A stretch of DNA of 64,000 nucleotides, taken from Carex sylvatica. Its lineage: Eukaryota; Streptophyta; Magnoliopsida; Poales; Cyperaceae. The position numbers and the translations under genes were made by a program. Below, piece after piece: positions 52,651-64,000 of this stretch; position 1 is the stretch's first letter, and each line of letters starts with the position of its first letter. Below the pieces are notes generated by a model that was given only the letters and a program-made list of their open reading frames with translations, was not told the origin of the DNA and searched no databases. The stretch is from NCBI GenBank assembly GCA_964058845.1, contig CAXKVR010000034.1, positions 62,001 to 126,000 of the forward strand, written 5' to 3'.

Positions 52651-52997
52651 GAGGGATCGGATGACACCGTTCATTTTTAAAGTTTTCAAAGTCCAAATGG
52701 TCGATCCAAACCGTTCAACTTGATGGATATGCTAAAATGTGCCTGCAGATCAAATTTTATATTTTTCGGAATTTTTTACTATTTATTAAGTATTTAACAA
52801 AATCGCTATATTCAGACCGTTGAATTTTTGTACCCATCTGAATAAATAGTAAAAAAATTCAGAAAAATATAAAATTTGATCTGCAAGCACATTCTAACAT
52901 ATCCATCAAATTGAATGGTTTGAATTGATCGTTTAGACTTTGAAAATGAACGATATCATCTGATATCATCAAAAAAAGATATCATCCGATCCCTCCT
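52648..52997. mobile_element. Foldback MITE, family A, copy A11, upstream of the BURP gene
   Basis: Tips GAGGAGGGATCGGATGACAC and ATCATCCGATCCCTCCTC; arms and loop almost match A7 (CAGACCGTTGAATTTTTG). It is flanked by (TA)n and (GA)n on the left and (TA)n on the right. It sits about 150 bp 5' of the BURP start codon, so it probably lies in the promoter or 5' UTR. Confidence 0.9.
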
Positions 52998-53025
52998 CAT
53001 ATATATATATATATAGAGATGGATT

Positions 53026-53150
53026 GGAACTAGGGCTAGGGAATTAATTGAACCTTACATTAAAAGCTTGGCATATTAATATTAATAAAGCTTGTAACAG
53101 ATCTTCCACTACGCCACTAAACATTTATGTTGCAAAAATAATGTTTGAGC
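53026..53150. repeat. Dispersed repeat, inverted copy of 14466-14620
   Basis: GGATTGGAACTAGGGCTAGG, GCTTGTAACAGATCTTCCAC and AACATTTATGTTGCAAAAAT all match the reverse complement of the 14.5-kb copy. Confidence 0.8.
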
Positions 53151-53164
53151 TTGGCCTTGTTTGA

Positions 53165-53868
53165 GTTTGGTCTTATTTCATTCAACATGCATGATAGGAA
53201 ACTACTAGATTTTAGATTTTCTGTTGCTCAAATCAGTATACTTGTGGGTTATAAATATAAAGTTGAAATTGTATGATGCTTCAAATGTATAATTTTAGTA
53301 AAATATCATGTTATTTTATTTAATCTACGTTAGTAAACCAGTTTTATACAAGTATTTATTGTTCAATAAAATTGAGTTAAATTGTTATATTCACGATATC
53401 TATACAAACATCATTTATATATTATAATATTATTTTCTAAAGAAATCATTATTAATACAGAACAATTTAGAGATTGAATGACATCAATTGTATTTTTGAA
53501 AATAAAATAACATAATTGAGTTAAACAAAAATAAATCTGATGATTATTTTTTAATATAACTTGTAAAGTTGCAGTAGCATGTTGTTATTACATATATACC
53601 GGTATAACATAATCAAGTTAATTAAATTTTTATCTAGTTGCTATGTATTTTTAATCTAGAAAATAATTAATAATAATGTTTGTTTATATATATATATATA
53701 TTGGGATGATTCATTACTTCACTAATATTAAATAAAATAACATGATATTTTATTAAAATTATACATTTGAAGCATCCTGCAATTTCAACTTTATATTTAT
53801 AACCCACAATACCGATTTGAGCAACAAAAAATATAGTAGTTTCCTTGTATGTTGAATAAAATAATTAT
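53165..53868. mobile_element. Foldback element with arms of about 130-170 bp, unclassified
   Basis: TTCATTCAACATGCATGATA, GGAAACTACTAGATTTT and ATAAATATAAAGTTGAAATT at 53170-53270 are mirrored at 53800-53865 (AACTTTATATTTATAACCCA, TAGTAGTTTCC, TATGTTGAATAAAATAA). The spacer of about 400 bp is AT-rich and non-coding. A target duplication could not be fixed. Confidence 0.7.
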
Positions 53869-55199
53869 TGTTGCTTCTACACAATTAATTAGCTAACATG
53901 ACAGGTTGGTCAATTTAAATTTAGACTCAACCACATATATGGGATCAGTTGGTGCACACTGCCACACTACACCGTGTGGGCTTGTGAGTGAGAACTGACA
54001 AGTGGATCAGAAAGTTAAATGTCAGATGTTTTAGTGACTCGCCATACATAAGTATTAATTTTTTTTGATAGATTTCACACAATATCCGAAAGACAACTTT
54101 TGAATCCTTGAAAGACTGAAAGAGTTTGGGGCCTGACTCTTGAGTGCGTATCCTATGCTCTGAGATATCTCAAATTTGTTCGTGACCGACGTGGCAGTAT
54201 TATTTGTACTTTGAGATTTGTGCAAACTATATAAATGGTTGAGATTTTTCGAGAAGTCACTCAAAGTTTGAGATATCTTAGAGAAATGAACACCATCCTC
54301 CACTGTCTTTTCACTACTAGCATTTAACTTTGGTGCATGATTCAATGACTAATGAACGTCATTGAGAGCCTGAAAAGTTGTATAAATTTGGTGTATGATA
54401 CAATAACTAATGAATGGTTTGCTCCAATTAAAAACAATAGTGGGCTGATATTTGCAAAACAACTTTTATTCTTTTACACAGTATTATTTAATATTTTAAT
54501 TTAAGAGAACTACTCTATCCTCTATTCATATTCTTTAATACTTGCTTCCTTCTCATATTATTGTTGTCTTCCTCTAGTTCCTTCAATATTAACTTCAATA
54601 TTTTAGCATAAATTGTTAATTTCTCATTTTATTTTGCTTAGTTTTTGGAATGTGAGGTTATTTTTGTTGGGTTCAATATTGGTGGAGGTTAGGTAGGCCT
54701 GAAAATTTTGGGGCGAAAGAGTTTCCTGAGATTTAATTAGAAATTTTATGTTTACTAATAAACAATCAGATTCTCTGCAATGACAGAATAAAGTTTGATG
54801 TAATGCATTTTTTTTCTTATGTATTTATAAATTACGGTGATACTATAAACATGTTCACGAGTTTTGAAGTCTTAATTTATTATCCTTTATATAAGTATTT
54901 TTATTATAAAATAATACGATGATATATTACATGAAATTATTCGTACTGTAAGCCTGTTTCAGTTATCACAGAATTGTGCGAAATGAGATTTTACGGGAAC
55001 TCATGTGACATGAGTCATGTCCATGAGCATGCAAATTAATGATTACATAAATATGCTGAAATAAATGTTCAGTTCTAGCATAAAAATGGTTATGAGAAAT
55101 CCTCTTGTGTTCTCAAAATATGTATATCAACATGACTAATGAACAAAAAACAAGTTGAATTATAAAGTTAAAGAAGCATATTAAACTATTGACCATATA
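53869..55199. other. Intergenic stretch
   Basis: No gene can be supported. The minus-strand open frame at 54055-54345 is Ser/Asn/Lys-rich and matches no family I recognise. Confidence 0.4.
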
Positions 55200-55690
55200 T
55201 GGTATGTTTGGATGTGTCAAGAATACAGGCTATTCTAGAATAGTGACTATTCATAATAACAATTTGCATCTAAATAATATTTTTGCTATTTAGAATAGTT
55301 AGATTAGCTGCTATTCTCTATTCCTTGTAAATATTGAAATAGTATTGGAAAATGTGAAGAAAGAGAAAAATAATTTTTTCTCGGATTTTCGTCAACACAC
55401 TCCCGAAATAACAAAATTGACACTACTTTATGTTATCTTCATGTTATGACAATTCGTTTAAGACCCCACTTGCCTATATTTCCTCTTAATTAGCACCCTG
55501 TTAACAATACTTATTTATCGGTTACAACTATTCACTATTTCAAATGTACAATTCAAACAATATTTTTACTAATCCGAATAGCACCATTTTCACACTAATC
55601 TAAAAATCACTATTTTTTCTCTATTCTTATTTACTATTTTTAAATTCGCTATTCTAGCTATTCTGGCTCTTATCCAAACGTACCCATAGT
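55200..55690. mobile_element. Tourist-like (PIF/Harbinger) MITE
   Basis: The left GGTATGTTTGGATG...AGGCTATTCTAGAATAG and the right CTATTCTGGCTCTTATCCAA followed by ACGTACCC form inverted termini (consensus GGGTACGTTTGGAT). GGG..GTTTGGA termini and a 3-bp target duplication are typical of Tourist MITEs. The flanking trinucleotide is ambiguous (TAT/ATA), so the superfamily call is moderate. Confidence 0.62.
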
Positions 55691-57610
55691 GAATTTATCC
55701 AGCTTATATGGAGTATATTATATTTAATTTTTATATAGAAGATGAAATTATAAAAAAAAATTATCCATCTGGAATTTATCCAGCTTATATGGAATAAATT
55801 ATACCTAATTTCCCCTTGGAAGCGTCTTTGAATAAGACAAGATAGTTGTCGTTTGGAATTTTCATGCATTGGAACATCTCAATTAAGTCCAATTCACTCA
55901 CATTCTTTCACTGTGTTTAACAAGTCTTACTGTCATCCTGCCTTCCCTTCCATCTGATTTTGAGAATATTAAATTGTTTTATATCATTCACTCGTTCTCA
56001 ATCTTCATTCAAAAATATCGATTTGATTTCTCTAATTAATTTCTATTATTAGTAATACTTTTTGAAGCATTATACTAAAATTGAGTGCTGGAATTATTTT
56101 TTATATAATACACTAGAAGTAAATTTTATGACTTTGACCTGTATTTATTAAGATTATTTAATTTATGGTATGTAAGTTAATTAGCTATCTAAGTGCTTGA
56201 CATCATTTATTTTATCTATATATGTGACACTTTCTACAAACAAACTACCTGATCTTTTACAATATATAGATACAAACAGTACATTTAATTTTCCATCATA
56301 GTCTTAGAGGCTGGGGAGACATATATGAGCATTTTTAGCATCACTTGTACAGTACAGAGATTTATCAGTATTGTTCAACTTGATAACCCTCTACAATTTA
56401 CATATGCTTTAGTAAGCAGATTACATATATAGTTCAACGTAAAATCTTTCAGAAGATTTAGTAGAAGATTAATGTAATATGTAGACAATCTTAGATTAAG
56501 AAAATAATGAGGTAAAGAAAATATGTTATTAAGACAATATGTATCTGTTAGGAAATATATTTTTTAAGGCTGGCTAGATTAGTAATAAAAAATTATAAAT
56601 AAGAAGGCTGCGGCTCATGGAAGATTAAGCTGAACATACTCTGTAATATTTTTTCGAAATTAATAAAACAAAGGGAGGGAAGGAAATTTCATGAGAGTAC
56701 TTATGTTTGTGTTCTATCATATACAATTTTAATATTTTTGTCAGTTATCTTAATTTTTTAGAAATAAATTAATGATCCTGAAATTGGATAATTGACTAAT
56801 GACCTATTACAATTGACGGGTGTATATTTTAACAACAAAGTTTTAACTCGAGCAGCGTCGAGGTGATGAGAGAATTATTTTTATTTAGACCATACTACCC
56901 TTGCTTCAAAAAGAAAGTTAATAAATAGACTATTTTGAATCTTTCAAATTAATTAGAAATTTTACGTGCATGTTCATATCACCAAATATTAATATGCACC
57001 CATTAGTTGGCTTTTATAGGCTTACAGCTGAGTACAAACAAAATATTATTTGGTACTTCGTGCCTAGCTCTTTATTATCTCTTCTTCAACACAGGGTCAA
57101 AGATTATTCAAAATTCCCAAATCCATACTCAACAACATAAAAAAGTAATTGTAAATATTAAATCAGCTTTATTCTTCAAACGTTTTCAAAAGTTTCTCTC
57201 ATTATTTCTATATTACAGCTGTACAAAACATTTAATAAAGAGAATAAACATAATTATTTGATAAAAGTTTTAAAAAAATTTCATAAAAAATTTAAAATTA
57301 TTATTTGACATGATTCATATATGTCCATTAAAAATATCATTTTTCGTAATTGTTTACCTGTACATAGAAAAAATAATACATATTAATTAAAAACTATAGT
57401 ATAAGTTGTTTGAAATATATATACATAACTTGCTACTTAAATTCTCAAATAACTCGACCCTTTGAGTATACTTGATAATACAATAACAATTATGAATTTT
57501 AGATTTATGAAAAAAGAATATTTTAATCACTTAGTGAACAAGAAATTATGAATTAAGTCTTATTATTTTTATGCATTTCTTAGAGTGAGGCTATGATACT
57601 TTGCAAAGCG
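55691..57610. other. AT-rich intergenic stretch
   Basis: No gene. A short direct repeat, GAATTTATCCAGCTTATATG, occurs twice, near 55690 and 55772. 56850-56920 weakly resembles the repeat arms at 27890 and 28860. Confidence 0.4.
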
Positions 57611-57624
57611 TTGAACAATATCTA

Positions 57625-57960
57625 CTATATCTAGTTTAATATCTTTGTTTATAAAGTTCAAATAATTTATCTAAACTATTTAACATGATATTCATATAAA
57701 TGTACCTGGAGAATAAATTTTACATTTTTTAGAATTTTATTACTTCTTTTTATAGGTAGAAATCCCAATTTAAATTATCCAAAAATTGTGATTTTCGACC
57801 TATCTAAAAAATGTTGACCAAAAAGATTATAAAAAATGTAAATTTTTTGTCTCCAATACATTTTCATATAAATATCAGATCGACTGTTTGAAATTTAAAA
57901 ACAATAATATAGATCTATAGCACATACTGATCTACACTTTGCAAGTATCGTAGCCCCACT
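57625..57960. mobile_element. Degenerate family A foldback (A12)
   Basis: Traces of the cassette remain: ATTTATCTAAACTATTTAAC, GGAGAATAAATTTTACATTT and the mirrored GTAAATTTTTTGTCTCCAA. The central inverted unit TATAGGTAGAAATC/ GATTTTCGACCTATC is still visible. No clean tips. Confidence 0.6.
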
Positions 57961-58139
57961 GCGTTTATTATGCAAGTTATGCTCGTAATGTTAAATTTTA
58001 AGTTTAAACTAATTTGGCTAAACTATGTAATAAGTTCTTCGAAATTTATATTCATAAATTGTTAATTAAATTTTAAAAGAAATCGACACTTTGAGTGTAA
58101 TTAATTGGTAATACAAACAATAATCATAAAATTGATGGT

Positions 58140-58375
58140 TCAATATCTCATGTTTTTCATGTCTAATTGTGTCATATGTATTATCTTCATTTTCAAAGTT
58201 CCAACAATTGATCTAAATCATTCAACATGATATTGATATTAAAATGTACTTGGAGGCTGAAATTTATTTTTTTTTTAATTTTTTTAATATCTTTAGATAG
58301 GTAAAAAAAAATCATTTTTTTTGTCCATAAACAATGATTTTGTACCGTTTAGAAAAGATAGTACAAAATTAGCTA
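58140..58375. mobile_element. Degenerate family A foldback, left half (A13)
   Basis: Resembles copy A8: TCATGTTTTTCATGTCTAAT, TTGATCTAAATCATTCAACA and TAAAATGTACTTGGAGGCTG, then an inner unit around AACAATGATTTTGTACC. The right arm is missing. Confidence 0.55.
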
Positions 58376-58640
58376 GGTCCTATGGAAGATATTATAAAGA
58401 TAATTGGAGATACAAAGATAATTATATAGAGTTACAAAGATAATTGGAGATATTTTACCACACCTTATAAAGATAATTGGAGATACAAAGATATTCGACA
58501 GACAGATATTATATAGAGTTAGAGAGGTAGTAGGTCCTATGGAAGATATATATAATGAGTAAAAGCTAGTTAGCTAGCTAGGTCCTATTAAGATATTATA
58601 TAGAGTTAGAGCTAGTTAATTAGTTAGGTCCTGTGGAACG
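58376..58640. repeat. Degenerate tandem repeats (AGATAATTGGAGATAC / AGCTAGGTCCTAT)
   Basis: AAAGATAATTGGAGAT occurs three times and TAGGTCCTATGGAAGATAT-like units about four times within 265 bp. Confidence 0.75.
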
Positions 58641-61406
58641 TAACTCTCTGTTTTGTACTTTGCCTACGGGAAAAATTAGTTCTTTTATTTCTTTATCCGA
58701 ATATTGTGCCTTTTGCTTTTGTGTGCTTCAAACAATGGAAAATTAAAGTTTACTTTCATTGGATCAAATATTTTAATTTCTTTTCTATTAATTGTTGCTA
58801 CCTTTCATATTAACTTGTACTTTTTATTGGTTTTATTAATTGTGTGTTATTATAATAAATGGTTATCGAACTCATGGCATGCGTGACAAACCTCTGAAGG
58901 GTGTGAAAATGTTATTATTTTTCCTCTTTTTTTGGGCGGAAAACTAGATGAATCTTCACTGTATTATTAACCAATGATTTTTCTTTGATTTCATTTTTTA
59001 TTTTTAATACGGATGTAGAATATATTTTTTTTTTGTTTATTCTTCCAAAATGTACGGGAACCGACCAATTAACAAATTGAATGGCAGGGAACAATTTGAT
59101 ATGAATTGGTTCATCATATTTTTTTTTGTTGTCCATTGGCAAATGAGATGCATGAAATTCAGGGGAGAAAACAAATTAGTGTGAAGATGCTTATCACGCA
59201 TCCTGCATTAAGGAAGTATGAAGTCAGATGTGACCAAACCAAAATGGGTTTGCTAGGAATATTGTCAGATGATTCAAATTGAAAAGTTAAGATACTTTTT
59301 TTTTTTCTTTTTTTTTTTTACTATTCTCGTCATGTTAAGACGCATATTTTTTATTCCCATTCATCGATATATCTAACAGTATTAACTCGATCCATATTGA
59401 GGGGAGGTCCAGGCCAGTAGCAGCAGCACAAGCGGCCCAATTGATGATTCATGAGATAATACGAGAGAGAGAAGGCCCAAGAGGCCCAGCCCAAATTGAA
59501 TTAAGCTGTTTTAGTTCTCTTCAGTTCTTCTCGAGAGGTAGGAACTTAAAGATAATAATGAATTAATTAATAATGGGAGATCCGAATCAGATGTCAAATG
59601 GATTATAAATGGTGGACAAAGAAAATCTATAATTTCAACATCATTTGTCTCTAATGACATCTCCACTTTCATTATCACACATAAAACGTAATTTACAGAG
59701 GCCTGTTTTGCATAGTTCGCAAAATTGGAATCGAAATCGAACTCATACTCAGTCACTTACTCTGAAATTGGAATTGAGTTAATTGGACGTAATCAGCTGA
59801 ATCATCTGAATCGGTTCGGGAACTCATATTGTTTTTATAGAAGCATGTCTTGTATTAAAAACATAGGAAAAAATTGTTAAATAAAATACTTTAAATTCGA
59901 AAAAGAAACTAATTATATAGAATAAAAACAAAGGAAGAAAAGGAAAAAAAAATAGAGAACATGAAAAACTAATTCATTTTTAAATATGTTTTCTATATGA
60001 GATGCTTTAGATGCTTGAATTGGGACTACCTGCAAGTATAAGTATCAAAATTAAAATGCAAATAATTAATAAAACTGAGTTGGGTCTACTGCAAATTCAA
60101 TTTAATTTTTGTAGACAAGGCCCGAAAACAAAGCCCAGGGTCACATGGACTAAAACGAAAGCCCATGCTCAAATTCATTTTTACTGTATATATTCATAGC
60201 CGAGCCCAAAGTCAAAGAGTTCTTTGATTTACATTTTTCAAAGTCGTAGAGTTCAAAATTAGAATCCAAGGGCACCTAAAGACTAAACAATTTTGTTATT
60301 TAGTCCATCTGACAAGTATATTCCAGTTTTACACAAACAACCTTCTAATTTCATAAATTTTTTATTAGTCCATGTCAGTATATATACTAATGGCCTCTCA
60401 ATCTAGTACCAGTTTTCCATAAATTTCATATTCAGGTTTTTCTACGGATTTACAAATAATATTTCCAAGCTTTTGTTTAATCCAAACATGCATATCAAGT
60501 GATATGAAGGTGAAACATGAGTTTTAATTCAAGGCCCTATGACTAAAGGTAAAAATTAAGAAGCAAAAAGAGCACAAATAAAGGGGTGAAGTCAAGTATC
60601 ACAGAAATTTACACTTGAACAATCTTAGTAAATTAAGAGCTTACCGGGTTGTGCTAAAACCGACATCTGAGAGAAGAGCAAGAACGACGTACGTCACTCA
60701 TCTGGCCTCCTACACCGATTGTCTCCAATAAAGACCCCCTTCACCGATTATCAGTATCAGCCCGCACTTGATTTCTATCTTGTACTTGACCTCGGATGGA
60801 AGGTCAGAACAGGGGCCCTATGTCTTATTTTTTTTATTTTTTTTCTTCTCTATCAAAACTAACAAAGATCCATCCTTCTGAATTATGTTGCCATCTTTAT
60901 TTTCTAACTACTTTCTTCTTTGCATCATTCATCATTTTGAGCTTTCTTCTTTGCTGGTCCTTCTATACAAAACACACACATATATACTTTGGTTAATCAG
61001 CAATTTGGTTCAATTTGGGTGTATTAGTTGTACGTGGATTCCTTCAAATCCAGCTTCAGTGGTGTCATCCAATCCGATCAACCCGACCTGAAAATTTGCG
61101 AATTAAGATATTGTATGATTGGCTGTGGAACCCGGCCGATAATGTCTGAGTATGAATTTAGATTTTAAAACTGAATAAAATCTGTCCCTCGATCAAGAGT
61201 TGCTCAGTTAACTCAAACCCTAGCAGCCTTGTTTTTTTTTCGTCAAACTCAATTGTTTCTTCTCAATTAAGTATTCTTACGTTGTATTTGATTCTCCAAA
61301 TTTTAATATTTGATGGTTCGCTCGACGATAAACAACAATTTTCATGCGCCGAAGCTAGACTTTTATTATCTTTTAAAAAAAAGAAATTGGCAAATCATAA
61401 GTTATG
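58641..61406. other. Intergenic stretch, no gene seen
   Basis: Read in all frames without a recognisable domain. Short open frames (58704-58886, 59511-59756, 60796-60996) lack family features. T runs lie at 59024-59033 and 59299-59322. Confidence 0.4.
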
Positions 61407-61791
61407 GGTAGTATGACATCATTGTCATGTAATACCAACTACAAAATTAATTGGATACATTTCAAACGACTAATCTAAACCGTTCAAACTGATTTACTTT
61501 TTGAGTGATGCGTTTACATGCAATTTTTTTATATTTTTTTATATTTTTTAGTATCAAATCAAGTGGTCAAAAATGTTGAAAAATGAATATATTAAAATTA
61601 ACTTAAAAATTCACACATTTGACCGCTTGACTTGATACTAAATAAATTTGAAAAATTATAAATTTTGCATATAACACACAACTAACGAAATAGATGGGTT
61701 TGAACGGTTTGGATTCACCATTTGAAGTCAATTCAATAGGTACTGGAGTTAGTGTTATATAAGCTGAAATGATACTAATGTCATACTAGCC
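61407..61791. mobile_element. Foldback MITE, family B, copy B2
   Basis: The left GGTAGTATGACATCATTGTC pairs with the right GATACTAATGTCATACTAGC. The inner arm GAGTGATGCGTTTACATGCA and the mirrored GTCAAGCGGTCAAATG-type block match copy B1. It is non-coding. Confidence 0.75.
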
Positions 61792-62768
61792 GGACTCCTT
61801 TATACCTTGCTTCTTTTTAGTAGGTGCATTAACTCAAATTCCACGGTGGCATGAATATTAAGGAGGTCCAATGTATTTTATCTTGAACTGAATTGGCCCG
61901 GATTCTAATTGGACAATCCATATGCTAAACTTAAAATTTGAATAAATGCAGAGGATACAAATCCTGAACAACGGATACACAAACTAAATCAGTGCGCCGT
62001 TAGAGGCTAACAGTCATGCAAATCTAATATGCATCTCTCAGTGGCGAAGTTAGAAATTTTTTCAGAGTAGATGAATATATATAGTTGCAAAAAAATTAAA
62101 AAAATCAACACAACAAATTTCAACAGCTTGTATCGCCTGATACCCATATTATGTTGAAAATTACCGTATCATCGTATTCCGTATCATGTCTGATACGATA
62201 CCCCCTACAACATAGTCCACAAGCAAAGCATTAATTATTGAGAGTATTATAGATGGACTACAAGTACCAAAGTTTCAAGCTTGATATCTATATTATATAG
62301 ATGTGTTCTCATTAAGCCTTCTATTTAAAAATATTTCTGCATTGATTAATAGTATGATATTTATTGATATATTAAGCATCCACTACATTATAATTTTAAA
62401 ATATGTATAAAGGAGGTTCCACTGCCTCAATTTTTCATGTCTCTACCGTTCCTCCATATCTGAACCGTACATCAACTAACTACATCAACATATAGGATTA
62501 AAAGACTCCTATCGGAAAAAATATATACAATTCACCTCCAATTTTCTTTCTCCGTAATCTCTATTTTCTTTGTCCCTCCCAGCAGCCCTCCGCACCACAC
62601 CACCCCTCACCGCGTTCCCCTCCCGACCACTCCGCGCCACCTCCCTACCTTTTTCTAATTCTCTTCTCTCACTCCCTCTATTTCGAGCCTTGAAGCCAAC
62701 GCCACACCTCTCGACCTTGACCCAATACCGCACCTCCGACTAGCTTCGATCTTTTTTCCCATCTTAGG
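61792..62768. other. Intergenic stretch
   Basis: No gene. 62540-62760 is GC-richer and pyrimidine-biased on the plus strand; its minus-strand open frame is low-complexity Arg/Glu/Gly and probably not coding. Confidence 0.4.
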
Positions 62769-64000
62769 TAGGGGTGTACAACGGGCGGGTCAATGATATT
62801 TTATTAAAATTTAAATCCAACCCGATTATACTGGGTTAAAATTTTTTTACTTGACTCACCCATAACCCAACCTAATCCATCTATTTTTTTTATATACGGA
62901 TTATACGGGTTAGACGGGTTATAAATTCAAAGCTATCATTATGAACTGATTCACAGTGAGACTGAGACATATTCAAAAACAGCAGCCACGTAAAGAATAA
63001 TGTTTAAAACAATAATCAATAGTAAAAGTCTAAACTTTAAAACATTAAGCAAATGAAGTACCAGTGCATTGAATAATTGAAGTCTAAGTTAAACAGGCAA
63101 GTCAAAAATCGGCAAATTGAAGTCTAAGTTAAATAGGCATTGAATAATTAAAGTACCAGTGCATTGAATAAATGAAGTACCAGTACTAACTGGTCAATGC
63201 AAGTACCCACAAAGTTGGCACCGTGTCGCTTTCTCAGGAAATTATCTCTTCTAAAACAGTAGTTTAAACTAATAGACTAATATCATAGAAACTGCCATGA
63301 ATTTAAATTATGGCACTCAAAACCTTTTCAAAACACCTCACATGGAAGGTAAAACCAAACTGGTCCCTGCTTGGCTGCTCCTATCTCATATTATTTTTTT
63401 CATAAAAGCTACACATGTGTGCTAACATGCCAAATAAAACTATCCAGAATTCATGCAAATAAATAAATAACAAACAATAAAACATATTTCTAAGAAATTC
63501 AAGGACCATATAGTAAATTCTCTTTTGAGCTTTGCACTAACAGTGTGATTCATCATGCACAAAAATTACCAACAAGAACATATATTTAAAATTGAAGAGC
63601 GAAACAGATAAAAAATGAAAATTGAAAGTACCTTTGGCTGAGTATCTCGCGGTGGTTTCTCTGAGGTTGCCATCAACACAAATTAAAATGAAACTTTCCT
63701 TTTCCTAAGCTGTAAAATTTATAGAATAGGTGGATGATTCTACAAGCGCAACGGTATCGGTATTTATAGGGTTTAGGAATCGATTTGTGGTTGTCAGTCT
63801 CGGGTTTGAGGCAGATTGAAGACGCTCTCGAATCATTTTCCCAAGCATCGTGGGTGAGAGAGAGTGCGCCGAGCGAAAAGGAGATCGAGGCGTCGAGAGC
63901 GAAGGAGACCGAGGCCGCCTGTGGAGAGAAGGAGAGAAGGAAAGAAGGAGATTAAATGCGGGATTAAATGCGGGATTAAAGAATGCCGAGTCGCGAGCGA
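62769..64000. mobile_element. Left end of a probable hAT element running out of the window
   Basis: TAGGGGTGTACAACGGGCGG resembles the TIR of the hAT element at 51709. Subterminal motifs (GGGTTAAAA, TACGGGTTAGACGGGTTATA) follow. Neither a right TIR nor a second copy of ATCTTAGG (62761-62768) appears before 64000, so the right end and the class are uncertain. Confidence 0.45.
63634..63675 (-). CDS. Possible first exon of an unidentified gene
   Basis: ATG at 63675 (minus) opens MATSEKPPRDTQPK and ends at an AAAG/GTACTT donor. It lies downstream of a GC-rich, purine-rich region (63800-64000) that could be promoter or 5' UTR. No later exon was identified between 62770 and 63630, so this is weak. 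It may belong to the hAT element starting at 62769. Confidence 0.2.

Noticed and set aside
54055..54345. 96-codon minus-strand open frame
   Set aside because: No recognisable domain, splice context or paralog; kept only as intergenic.
62509..62733. GC-rich Arg/Glu/Gly open frame
   Set aside because: Low complexity, no homology recognised, and the strand bias is explained by a pyrimidine-rich tract.

Overview
This is nuclear DNA of a flowering plant, most likely a eudicot. The evidence is intron-split genes of plant-only families (Aux/IAA, gibberellin 3-oxidase, BURP, ABCC), AT-rich intergenic DNA, and a dense layer of plant transposons (copia LTR elements, hAT, PIF/Harbinger, a 9-bp-TSD Mutator-type element, Helitron-like ends, foldback MITEs). 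I see no tRNA or rRNA gene and no bacterial or organellar block. The species cannot be named from this window.

Four host genes can be assembled from exons with consistent phases: an Aux/IAA auxin-response repressor (minus, 2810-4312, 5 exons, 222 aa); a gibberellin 3-oxidase-like 2-oxoglutarate dioxygenase (plus, 24980-26261, 2 exons, 361 aa); an ABCC/MRP-type ABC transporter (minus, 31244-38282, 10 exons, 1466 aa); and a BURP-domain secreted protein (minus, 49301-52499, 3 exons, 304 aa). Broken host genes are also present: a CBP60-like fragment (8465-9229), a 5'-truncated inverted copy of the gibberellin oxidase 3' end (15650-15987), and a partial tandem copy of the ABCC gene (38657-49045).

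Layout. 1-2.8 kb: intergenic with a foldback MITE. 2.8-4.3 kb: Aux/IAA. 6.1-8.2 kb: PIF/Harbinger element with an intact 406-aa transposase and a broken companion ORF. 8.4-10.1 kb: CBP60 fragment and a LINE scrap. 10.5-13.2 kb: cluster of at least six foldback MITEs embedded in (TA)n. 14.3-16 kb: a dispersed repeat with a 93-bp tandem duplication, then the gibberellin oxidase pseudogene. 16.8-18.1 kb: Mutator-like foldback element with a clean 9-bp target duplication. 18.5-19.9 kb: AT-rich minisatellite. 22-23.3 kb: hAT element with a nested MITE. 25-26.3 kb: gibberellin oxidase. 26.5-30.2 kb: AT-rich repeats ending in a Helitron-type 3' terminus. 31.2-38.3 kb: ABCC gene with a MITE in an intron. 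38.7-49 kb: ABCC partial duplicate, broken by a solo LTR and by a copia element that carries a second, inverted copia element. 49.3-52.5 kb: BURP gene with an hAT element in intron 1 and a MITE just upstream. 53-64 kb: no convincing host gene, but further foldback, Tourist-like and hAT pieces.

The host genes do not form a pathway cluster; two act in hormone response or synthesis (auxin, gibberellin), one in transport and one in the wall or apoplast. The most unusual signal is a family of long, nearly perfect palindromic foldback elements. They share a conserved arm cassette but carry different tips, always sit in TA and often GA microsatellites, and in one case have a paralogous empty site in the same window showing that the microsatellite arrived with, or after, the element.
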